Of a stretch of DNA of 10,693 nucleotides, positions 4,536 to 10,693 are shown piece after piece. Position 1 is the stretch's first letter, and every line of letters starts with the position of its first letter. The notes below the pieces were generated by a model. The model had not been told where the DNA came from and did no database searches. It saw only the letters and a program-made list of their open reading frames with translations. The stretch comes from an uncultured bacterium (lineage in GTDB: Bacteria; Actinomycetota; Coriobacteriia; Coriobacteriales; Coriobacteriaceae), in contig CAJMPF010000035.1 of the NCBI GenBank assembly GCA_905215195.1, forward strand, positions 1-10,693, given 5' to 3'. The translations under genes were made by a program, and so were the position numbers.

Positions 4536-6350
4536 TCATTCACCTCCCTCGTATGTATCGAGGTATTCCTGCTTGAGCGTCTGCGAGGACGACTTGATCT
4601 TTTCCACGAGCGTGCCGGCCTCGATGAAGTAGAACGAGTTGGTGAGGTCTGCCAGGTCGTCGAGCAGATGGCTTGAAATGAGCACGCTTCGTCCCCGCGC
4701 CACCTCGCTGCGCATCGCGTCGCAGGAGGTTTTCCGCTTTCCCGGATCGAGGCCGTTCAGCGGTTCATCGAGGATGAGGTACGGGCAACCGGTCGATATC
4801 GCCATGGCAAGCTTTACCTGCTGCTTCATTCCTGTCGAGAGTTTACGGGTCGGCTTGTCGAGATATGGGGAGATTCCGAGGGAGCTGCAGAGCGAGTCGA
4901 TGTCGGTGGCCGATTTCCACGCCTCCCTAACGAAAGCAAGGTGCTCGATGGCCGATAGCGTGGGATAGAGATCCGTGCCGCCTGAAGAGCTCAGGTAGAC
5001 GAGTTCTGCAAATTCGGCTGATTGACGTTGGCTGATTCCGTCTGCCGCCAGGCTTCCCGAGTGGATACGGGTGGGAAATTGGCCCGACAGCGCTTCAAGA
5101 AGGGTGGTTTTCCCCGAGCCGTTGGGAGCAACGAGGCCCGCCGCCGTTCCCGGGCTCAGGAAAAGCGACCCGATTGAAAGTATCGTCGTGCTTCCGTATC
5201 CCACGCTCGCGTCCAGAAGCTCGAGCCCATGGTGCTTTTTCGCGGGTCCAGACTGTTTGGGCGAACGTGTCGCAACGGCGCCGACCGCAAAAAAGACCGC
5301 GACGTATGCCAGGGCCACGGCAAGCATCGATGCGCTGCCTGAACCGGAGCCAATGAATTCTGTCGGGAAGCATCCTACGTAACCCGTTGCCTCGATAGGC
5401 GAGAATACGGCCAGCGGCAGGAGATTGAGCGCGGCGTTATGCCCTAGTGCCGAATCGGACAGTAACGGGAATACCGGGGCCGCGACAAGCAGCGCGGAGG
5501 TAAGGGGGCCCGCGAGGACGCGCCTCGTTGCGGTCGATAGGACGGCGGAACAAACGGATATCAAGGTTCCGCCCGCAAGAAGCGCGAGAAGCAGGGCTGT
5601 GAAGACGTTTCCCGCAGTCGTGGTGGTAAGCGCGCCGTCATGGAAGAAGGCGATCGGGTACCCAATTTGCCCGAAGCCGTTTAGGGCCAAGGCGTAAATG
5701 CCCCCGGGTGCGAGGCCGGCGAGGAGCATCGCGGTCCCCGCGGCGATTATCGAAAACACGATCTGGATAAGGCGCCGGAATTTGGGCACGGGCGCCTTTG
5801 CCGCCAGGGTCGCAGGCCTTGTGGCGCCGAGCACGAGTATCGACGAGAGAAGGAAGGGGATGAAGGGAAGGAAAGACGGCGCCGTGGCAATGGCGTAAGG
5901 CAGGAAGGAAAGGAATGGCAGGTCGTTTGCGGAGGCCGGGATATCCGTGATGCCGGAGCTGCTCAGGGCACGGCAATACGCGAGGTCTGCGTCATTGGTC
6001 TCTCGGTCTCCCACGATGGACCCGGATTGGAAGCCTTCGCCCATGAGCGCGTAGTAGCTCTCGGCAGAATCGAGAAAGGCGGCGTCGGTTTGAGCGGCAA
6101 GGGCGGCGTTCGCGTATCTTGCAAGCTCCGCGTCATTTTGCTGCTCTGGAGATAGGTCTGTGCCGCTGGCCTGGGGCGCGCGCGTATTGAATGCGTCGAC
6201 AAAGCTCTGCATGCCCTGTTTCATAAAGAAGGGCCCGTAGATGGGTGAATTGAACGCAATGGGGATGGAGAAGGCTGCAGCGAGAACGAGCGTAGAGATC
6301 CATACGGCCCTGTCTCTTAGGATTAGTTTGAGAAGAAGTCGACAGTACAT
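4536..6350 (-). CDS. ABC transporter with permease and ATPase fused (ABC-2-like membrane part, then nucleotide-binding domain)
   Basis: A 604-residue fusion. Residues 1-370 are a membrane part: a first helix at about 16-33, a ~110-residue external segment, then about five further helices. Residues ~375-604 are an ABC ATPase: Walker A APNGSGKT at about 404-411 (the usual first glycine is Ala), signature LSTGMKQQ near 503, Walker B LILDEP near 525 followed by the D-loop GLD, and switch histidine in SSHLL near 558. No canonical Q-loop glutamine is obvious (LSSSGGTDLYP). The external motif NGFGQIGYP near 222 is shared with both halves of the 740-residue permease encoded upstream. Members of this ATPase class export peptides or lipids, or give self-resistance to antimicrobial peptides. 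AGGTG lies seven bases before ATG 6350. A 153-base gap separates it from the upstream ATPase gene, so it may also have its own promoter. Confidence 0.88.
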   Translation of the reverse strand: MYCRLLLKLILRDRAVWISTLVLAAAFSIPIAFNSPIYGPFFMKQGMQSFVDAFNTRAPQASGTDLSPEQQNDAELARYANAALAAQTDAAFLDSAESYYALMGEGFQSGSIVGDRETNDADLAYCRALSSSGITDIPASANDLPFLSFLPYAIATAPSFLPFIPFLLSSILVLGATRPATLAAKAPVPKFRRLIQIVFSIIAAGTAMLLAGLAPGGIYALALNGFGQIGYPIAFFHDGALTTTTAGNVFTALLLALLAGGTLISVCSAVLSTATRRVLAGPLTSALLVAAPVFPLLSDSALGHNAALNLLPLAVFSPIEATGYVGCFPTEFIGSGSGSASMLAVALAYVAVFFAVGAVATRSPKQSGPAKKHHGLELLDASVGYGSTTILSIGSLFLSPGTAAGLVAPNGSGKTTLLEALSGQFPTRIHSGSLAADGISQRQSAEFAELVYLSSSGGTDLYPTLSAIEHLAFVREAWKSATDIDSLCSSLGISPYLDKPTRKLSTGMKQQVKLAMAISTGCPYLILDEPLNGLDPGKRKTSCDAMRSEVARGRSVLISSHLLDDLADLTNSFYFIEAGTLVEKIKSSSQTLKQEYLDTYEGGE

Positions 6351-6503
6351 TTAGAAGCACCTACGTTCCTCAAAGAATTGTTAGATTAAAAGTAACAGAC
6401 CGGATGAAGATACGTGCGACGGGGGCGAGGCGAATGGCTGAGCGGTATCGATATGCGGGTTCAACGGTATCACATTGGCCACATAGATTTTTAACTTGCA
6501 TTT
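6351..6503 (-). promoter_or_regulatory. Intergenic gap inside the ABC cluster with a shared sequence motif
   Basis: No gene and no strong terminator are visible. TTAAAAGTAAC (6386-6396) closely matches TTAAAAAGTAAC at 9566-9577 in the divergent control region, both upstream of minus-strand ABC genes and in the same orientation. It is also flanked by TGTTA/TAACA arms. A second promoter or a regulator site for the fusion gene is plausible but unproven. Confidence 0.3.
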
Positions 6504-7244
6504 CTACCCGCCCTTTTCGTAGAGTCGCCGATACGTGCTTAGCGCACCCTCGGCGCGTCCGGCAGGCTTTGCGAAATGGGATCCAGGAGACTTCGGCGCA
6601 GCATCATCTTGCGGAATGCTTCTAATGAGCCTCCCATCCTTCAAAAACAGAATCTCATCGCACAGCCTATCGACCGAATCCAAGATGTGGGATGACATGA
6701 TGATGCACGTACCAGAATCGGCCAGCTTCCTGAGAATCTCGGAATGCAAGTCCACCCTGCTGGGGTCGAGCGCGTTCATGGGCTCATCTAATAGAAGGTA
6801 CCGCGCGCCCGTCGCATACGCAATCGTCAGGGTAAGCTGCTGCTTCATGCCCTGGCTCAGAGTGCGGATCCTCATCTTCGCGAACTCGCCTATCTGCGTT
6901 TGTTCCACTATCTCTTCGATATCGCGAGCATGCGGCCACATATCGCAAACCATCTTGAGGTGATCTTCCGCACGCAATCCGGGATACAGCAGCGTCCCCT
7001 CACCAGGTGCATAGAAGATCATAGAACGGACCTCTCTCGCACCCGTACCCTGCACCTCATCCAGAACGATGCTCCCGTCCACGCGAGGACCCGGCAAACC
7101 TGCCATCGCACGCAGCAACGTCGTCTTTCCATGCCCGTTCGGAGCGACGAGACCGTAGACCGTACCCGGGGCAAACTCAGCGTTCACCGAATCTACGAGC
7201 ACCTTCTTTCCATAAGAGATCGTCAGCGTTTGAAGGTCAATCAT
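6504..7244 (-). CDS. ABC transporter ATP-binding protein
   Basis: A 246-residue stand-alone nucleotide-binding subunit that powers the upstream-encoded permease at the inner face of the membrane. Motifs in order: a YGKK A-loop-like start, Walker A APNGHGKT at 34-41 (first glycine replaced by Ala, as in the fusion protein), signature LSQGMKQQ at 129-136, Walker B YLLLDEP at 149-155 with NALD D-loop, and switch histidine 186 in SSHIL. The glutamine expected in the Q-loop is not evident (FYAPGEG). After residue ~205 comes a short tail without an extra domain. ATG 7244 is preceded by AAAGGGG nine bases upstream; an ATG at 7253 overlaps the permease stop but would directly touch that site. The pair is clearly co-translated. 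Closest in style to drug/bacteriocin-resistance (DRA-like) ATPases. Confidence 0.92.
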   Translation of the reverse strand: MIDLQTLTISYGKKVLVDSVNAEFAPGTVYGLVAPNGHGKTTLLRAMAGLPGPRVDGSIVLDEVQGTGAREVRSMIFYAPGEGTLLYPGLRAEDHLKMVCDMWPHARDIEEIVEQTQIGEFAKMRIRTLSQGMKQQLTLTIAYATGARYLLLDEPMNALDPSRVDLHSEILRKLADSGTCIIMSSHILDSVDRLCDEILFLKDGRLIRSIPQDDAAPKSPGSHFAKPAGRAEGALSTYRRLYEKGG

Positions 7245-7249
7245 CGAGA

Positions 7250-9472
7250 TCATCCCCTTTCGATCTTTGGAACACTCAGGCGCACCATCAACGGAGATAC
7301 GGCGCCCAAGACCACCAGCAGAGCGCCCGATGCGCCGACGACCTCTCCAAAAGGCATCGCGTTCGTCCCTCGCCCAAGGAACCCAATCGTCCCCACCTGG
7401 GAAGCGGGATCAAACGAGGCGAATGGAGCCAGCAGCGCGACGCCCATGCCCACGCTTTCAACATGAGCGCTCAACGAACCCAACACCAAGAGAACCGCGC
7501 AAACCATTCCGGTGACAACGGGGTTGCGGCTAATCGCTGCTGTCAACGCAGCGACGACGGAAATCACGCCGTATGCCATGACCAGCAACGGAATACTGCA
7601 CAACACCGCCTCCCCCACCGTGGACGTTGTCGAAGCTCCCGCCCGAATGAGAGCGACGGGATACTCCGATCCACCCGCACCGTTCTTAATCACGGACACA
7701 ACGACAGCGGGAACCATCGACACCAAAAGCAGCACCAAGCCAAGCAGGAGAGCCAGCGCAACAGCCGTCAGAAAACGCACATGCGCTGTTGCGGGGATCT
7801 GGAGAACCAGAAGGGAACGACACTGCAGGTGGGTGCACGCGAGCGATGTGACAACCACGGGCAACAGCAAAAATAAGGAGGGAAGCGCTGCCTGGAGATA
7901 CGAAAGGAGGATTAATGGGGGCATCTTCGTACTTAACTCGTAAACCTTGGGGTCCGGCAAGCTCGCGATCGACTCAAGCAGAAGGGCGCGCGCCTCCGCA
8001 CGAGAAGGAGTCTCCGGCTCGATTCCGATCGATTGCAGGAGAGTCGCATCTGCCGCGCCCAGCTCACCTCGAGCGCGCTCGTACGTCGCAAGGCTTCGAA
8101 ACCCCTCCGCAGGCATAGGCGCGTACACGAAACCCGAAAGAGCATCCCGCATGTCTTCCAGGGCCGCTTTGCCCTCGACGTCCATATTCGCAGCGTTCTG
8201 CTCTAGATACCGATCTATTGAACGGAGCTCCCCATCCCTATACCGAACAGCGGAAACGTTATCAGCGTCAGGAAACATCTCGACCAGAGCCGGGGCCAGC
8301 ATCGTCGTCGACATTGCAATCGCGCATACGGCGAGGGTAGGAGAACGCAGGAGCAGTTTCCCCATCGTTCTTACGTATGCAACGGCGGAGGCACAAGCGC
8401 TCGAACGAGTTGCCGTTCTCGATGCAGTGAAGGAACCTCTCTCAAGACAAATCGGGGATATCGGGCACGCGCAGCCGCTCTTTCCAGCAACGCAAAGCAG
8501 GCTAATTGCCAGCACCTCGATCCCGATTGCGCATACGAGGGCAATCGCGCCACGCTCGAAGCAAAGTCCAGGCAGATTCACTATCTGCGTTGTCGGGTAC
8601 GGGCTATAGGCGCCGACGGTCAACTCAGTGTTCGCATACGTAAGGGGATTCAACAGGGCGAACTCACGTAAAGCGATGGATCTTCCGTAATACCCGGGAA
8701 CCATCGTCACCCCCATCAGGGCACATACGAACACGATTCCAAGCGTAGGGTTATTGGCAATCTTCACGGCAAGGTGAACGACAAGCGAGATGAACGCTGC
8801 CACCAAGAATTGCAAGATGGCCGTCTGCGCGAACACCAGCCAAGCCGGTTTGATAACCGGAGTCGCATATTGAATGTAGCCTATCGGATAGAACGGCGAG
8901 CCCGGGCCATTCTTCACAAGCGCGGCGATTATCCCTGGAAGATTGATGGCGAGGACGGCAAGCATTGCAAAAACACTCGCCCATACGCTCGATGCAACAA
9001 GTCTACCCAGCTCGCCCATCGGTGCCTGGATGATGAGCTTTTCACGTTTGTTAAGACGCGCGGCAAGGAACGAGACGGCAACGGCCGTTGCGACCCATAG
9101 CAAGTACTCCTTCGATCCGTCATAATAGGTGTACTCTCCATCCGATATCTGCAGAAACGGAAGTAGGGGAGAGAGCGGTGCCAAGATAAGACGTCCCGCG
9201 GCAAGAGGGTACAGAAGCGCGGGCATGCTTGATGAAGAGGTATAGACACCGTCCTCCCCCGCATTCACAAGCGCATCCGCATAGGATGCTGACAATTCCT
9301 GCTCAACACGGGTTATTCCCGACTCGAGGTATTCGACCCGTCCGTCGATGCCAGCCGCGCTCCTGAAGACGGGCAGAGCACAAAGAACCATCAACGCAAC
9401 AACGACAACACAGAGCGACCTGGAGGAGAGAAGCGACCTAAAGATCGCCTTCGAGATTTTGAGCATATTCAT
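7250..9472 (-). CDS. Large ABC transporter permease built from two homologous halves
   Basis: A 740-residue integral membrane protein. Each half has a first helix (about 15-35 and 375-395), an external segment of 60-130 residues, and then five or six helices. The halves share a motif after a helix: KNGPGSPFYP near 187 and KNGAGGSEYP near 594; the fusion protein has NGFGQIGYP at the same place. Each half is thus one ABC-2-like permease unit, and the protein supplies both membrane halves of one transporter driven by the next gene's ATPase. ATG 9472 is chosen because AAGG lies six bases upstream; ATG 9490 has no ribosome-binding site. The start of transcription is probably in the divergent region 9473-9607. 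Substrate unknown; the neighbouring peptide cassette and the DUF2975/HTH pair point to export of, or resistance to, an antimicrobial peptide (inference). Confidence 0.88.
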   Translation of the reverse strand: MNMLKISKAIFRSLLSSRSLCVVVVALMVLCALPVFRSAAGIDGRVEYLESGITRVEQELSASYADALVNAGEDGVYTSSSSMPALLYPLAAGRLILAPLSPLLPFLQISDGEYTYYDGSKEYLLWVATAVAVSFLAARLNKREKLIIQAPMGELGRLVASSVWASVFAMLAVLAINLPGIIAALVKNGPGSPFYPIGYIQYATPVIKPAWLVFAQTAILQFLVAAFISLVVHLAVKIANNPTLGIVFVCALMGVTMVPGYYGRSIALREFALLNPLTYANTELTVGAYSPYPTTQIVNLPGLCFERGAIALVCAIGIEVLAISLLCVAGKSGCACPISPICLERGSFTASRTATRSSACASAVAYVRTMGKLLLRSPTLAVCAIAMSTTMLAPALVEMFPDADNVSAVRYRDGELRSIDRYLEQNAANMDVEGKAALEDMRDALSGFVYAPMPAEGFRSLATYERARGELGAADATLLQSIGIEPETPSRAEARALLLESIASLPDPKVYELSTKMPPLILLSYLQAALPSLFLLLPVVVTSLACTHLQCRSLLVLQIPATAHVRFLTAVALALLLGLVLLLVSMVPAVVVSVIKNGAGGSEYPVALIRAGASTTSTVGEAVLCSIPLLVMAYGVISVVAALTAAISRNPVVTGMVCAVLLVLGSLSAHVESVGMGVALLAPFASFDPASQVGTIGFLGRGTNAMPFGEVVGASGALLVVLGAVSPLMVRLSVPKIERG

Positions 9473-9503
9473 CGCCAACCTTAACCTCATCCAGTCGGAA
9501 CAG

Positions 9504-9530
9504 AGGGGCCGAACAAAATGCTCGGCCCTT
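9504..9530 (-). promoter_or_regulatory. Hairpin in the leader of the ABC operon
   Basis: AGGGGCCGA (9504-9512) pairs with TCGGCCCTT (9522-9530), 9 bp with one G-T, around a 9-base loop. It lies 32 bases upstream of the permease ATG in its untranslated leader. With no T-run on the minus strand it is not a plain terminator; it could be a leader structure or a regulator site. Confidence 0.4.
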
Positions 9531-9535
9531 ATTAC

Positions 9536-9564
9536 TTGCCGGCAAAGTCAATTTAACATAAACT
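9536..9564 (+). promoter_or_regulatory. Candidate promoter of the DUF2975/HTH operon
   Basis: TTGCCG (9536-9541), 17-base spacer, TAAACT (9559-9564), each matching four of six consensus bases. The -10 hexamer lies inside the palindrome 9552-9570, as expected for repressor-controlled promoters. Confidence 0.4.
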
Positions 9565-9570
9565 GTTAAA
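9552..9570. promoter_or_regulatory. Perfect palindrome, likely operator in the divergent control region
   Basis: TTTAACA-TAAAC-TGTTAAA is a perfect 7-bp inverted repeat with a 5-base centre. It lies between the minus-strand ABC operon and the plus-strand DUF2975/HTH operon and overlaps the candidate plus-strand -10. The Cro/CI-type protein encoded at 10130 is the obvious candidate binder, giving autoregulation and joint control of the transporter. Confidence 0.6.
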
Positions 9571-9607
9571 AAGTAACCTGAGTTTTTTAAATTCTTCGGA
9601 GGTTATT

Positions 9608-10120
9608 ATGAGTTCCGACAATCGCACTCCCCGGCTTCATTCCTTCCGCATCGCATGTGCGATAGCCTCTGCGACCCTTTGCGCCACCGCCATCGCACAA
9701 GTGGCGTTCTCCTTAAAGCCAGCAATCGAAATGCTCGACAACCCTGTAATTGCAGACTCCCCCGCGTATCCAGCCCTTGCGATCTCGACATTGGTCCCTG
9801 CCGTCATCGGTATCGCTACGACCATCCTCAGCGCCGTTCTCGTGTGGACGATCAAGAGCGGAGACCCCTTCAAGAAAGGGTCTGCGACATGCTTGAAGGT
9901 GCTCGGCATTCTCTTCGTTGTTCAAGCTGCCACCAGCCTCTACGCCGGCTCACTCAAAACCTCCGTTTCGATGTTTGGCGGCGAGGGGGCCGTCGGCGCC
10001 CAAGAGATCGCTTCATCATTCGATTGGACCTCTCTGGTTCTCGGCATCGTCCTGTTCATGCTTTCCCGGCTCTTCTTGTACGCCCGAGAGCTGTACCTCG
10101 ACTCCGACGAGATTGCGTAA
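9608..10120 (+). CDS. DUF2975 family membrane protein
   Basis: A 170-residue protein with four predicted membrane helices at about 13-35, 55-82, 93-113 and 139-160. The loop GDPFKKGSATCLK between helices two and three and the ending LFLYARELYLDSDEIA match the DUF2975 pattern, in which a (G)-PF segment and an acidic tail after a YG/YA-x2-L motif are conserved. DUF2975 proteins are regularly encoded just before a YozG-type Cro/CI regulator, as here; the biochemical role is not established, but a membrane partner that senses a signal and holds the regulator is a common suggestion. GGAGG lies five bases before ATG 9608. The gene is divergent from the ABC operon. Confidence 0.8.
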   Translation: MSSDNRTPRLHSFRIACAIASATLCATAIAQVAFSLKPAIEMLDNPVIADSPAYPALAISTLVPAVIGIATTILSAVLVWTIKSGDPFKKGSATCLKVLGILFVVQAATSLYAGSLKTSVSMFGGEGAVGAQEIASSFDWTSLVLGIVLFMLSRLFLYARELYLDSDEIA

Positions 10121-10129
10121 GGAAACGCC

Positions 10130-10381
10130 ATGCCCGTAATTGTTCGCCTCGACAAGATCATGGCCGAGCGAAAGATTTCCTCGAACGAACTTGCCGAAAG
10201 GATTGGAACCACGCCCGTGAACCTGTCCCGTATTAAAAAAGGGCATATTCGCGGCATTCGCTTCAACACACTCGAGCAGCTATGCCTCGCCCTTCGTTGC
10301 CAACCCGGAGACCTTCTCGAAGTCATGAGCGAAGAGGATGCCCGAAAGGAGTTCGGACTCGATTGGTCCACCGAGGATTAG
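10130..10381 (+). CDS. Cro/CI-family (YozG-like) transcriptional regulator
   Basis: An 83-residue single-domain DNA-binding protein. Residues 8-60 form the five-helix HTH_3/HTH_26 fold: KIMAERKISSNELAERIG (helices one and two), TTPVNLSRIKKG (recognition helix), IRFNTLEQLCLALRCQPGDLLE (helices four and five, the CQPGDLLE ending being very typical). The start ATG 10130 has AAGGA overlapping the stop codon of the DUF2975 gene, so the two are translationally coupled. It probably binds the palindrome at 9552-9570 and controls its own operon and the divergent ABC genes. The TAG at 10379-10381 is followed, in the same frame, directly by an integrase fragment, so the C-terminal tail may have been remodelled by a recombination junction. 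Confidence 0.88.
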   Translation: MPVIVRLDKIMAERKISSNELAERIGTTPVNLSRIKKGHIRGIRFNTLEQLCLALRCQPGDLLEVMSEEDARKEFGLDWSTED

Positions 10382-10693
10382 AGGGCGGTCGTACTCGCCC
10401 TGCACACGGGGATGCGAATCGGCGAGGTCTGCGGCCTTCGGTGGTGCGATGTGGATTTCGAGACGGGCCTGATCTCGATCAGACACTCGGTGGCGTACGC
10501 GAAGGGAATGGGTTCGTTCATCAAGGACACCAAGACCCATGACGCCAGGGGTATCCCCATCGACCCGGTCGGCCTACCCCCCTTCCTGAAGGAGACCCAC
10601 GAGATCGACTGCGGAAAGCTGCGCTTGCGCGGCCTTACCGGGGCGGTCGAGATCGGGGACTGCTACATCCTGTCGGAGCCGGGCGCGACCTTC
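10382..10693 (+). pseudogene. Tyrosine recombinase/phage integrase, 5'-truncated catalytic domain, continues past window
   Basis: The frame is open from immediately after the regulator's stop to the window edge (104 codons). It begins RAVVLALHTGMRIGEVCGLRW-DVDFETG, the box I region of tyrosine recombinases in which the Arg of TGMRIGE is the first catalytic arginine, and goes on with the beta-strand region ISIRHSV and TKTHDARGIPI, where the Lys in DTKTHDA matches the catalytic lysine position. The arm-binding and core-binding N-terminal domains are missing, and there is no ribosome-binding site before an internal ATG, so it is most likely a relic, although the rest of the catalytic domain lies outside the window. 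It indicates that the region was once part of an integrative element. Confidence 0.8.

Noticed and set aside
7463..7943. Plus-strand frames opposite the permease C-terminal half
   Set aside because: Shadows of the long membrane-protein frame; Arg/Thr/Asn-rich with no domains.
2250..9502. 12-base repeat CCAGTCGGAACA near 2250 and 9491
   Set aside because: A 12-base match is expected by chance in about 10 kb and the contexts differ.

Overview
The window looks like a chromosomal segment from a high-GC gut actinobacterium, most likely a Coriobacteriia member (Collinsella-like). This rests on codon use, the CoaBC sequence style and the surface-protein families present; no taxonomic marker in the window fixes it. 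It starts in conserved core DNA (the 3' end of coaBC, then tRNA-Pro(GGG) with its own promoter and terminator) and passes at about position 626 into an accessory region that runs to the right edge, where a 5'-truncated tyrosine integrase lies.

Left accessory part (626-2400): about 400 bases without a gene but with several inverted repeats; then a minus-strand gene for an unusual 329-residue surface protein, with a Flp-type prepilin N-terminus fused to a DUF6273-like C-terminal domain. Its early codons contain a run of nine G, a likely phase-variation switch, and its last ~45 residues look like a diversity-generating-retroelement variable region. Upstream of it is a remnant of a BspA/DUF285-type surface protein.

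Middle part (2400-4100): a plus-strand, lower-GC cassette encodes a membrane-anchored thioredoxin/TlpA-like protein, a Sec-secreted cysteine-containing small protein and a 79-residue three-helix membrane protein. This layout suggests a bacteriocin-like peptide, a disulfide helper and an immunity protein. The first two genes each carry an in-frame stop codon followed by coding-like sequence in the same frame, so the cassette may be decaying. A DnaQ-type exonuclease remnant and a cluster of hairpins separate it from the next block.

Right part (4106-9490, minus strand): an ABC-transporter gene cluster read from right to left: a 740-residue permease made of two homologous halves, a stand-alone ATPase, a permease-ATPase fusion and a small membrane-anchored cysteine-containing protein. 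The three permease units share an NGxGxxxYP motif. Divergent from it (9608-10381, plus strand) are a DUF2975 membrane protein and a YozG-type Cro/CI regulator, a familiar pair. A perfect 19-bp palindrome in the divergent intergenic region is the best operator candidate. The regulator pair may control the transporter, which may export or confer resistance to a peptide such as the one encoded in the convergent cassette. That functional link is inference.
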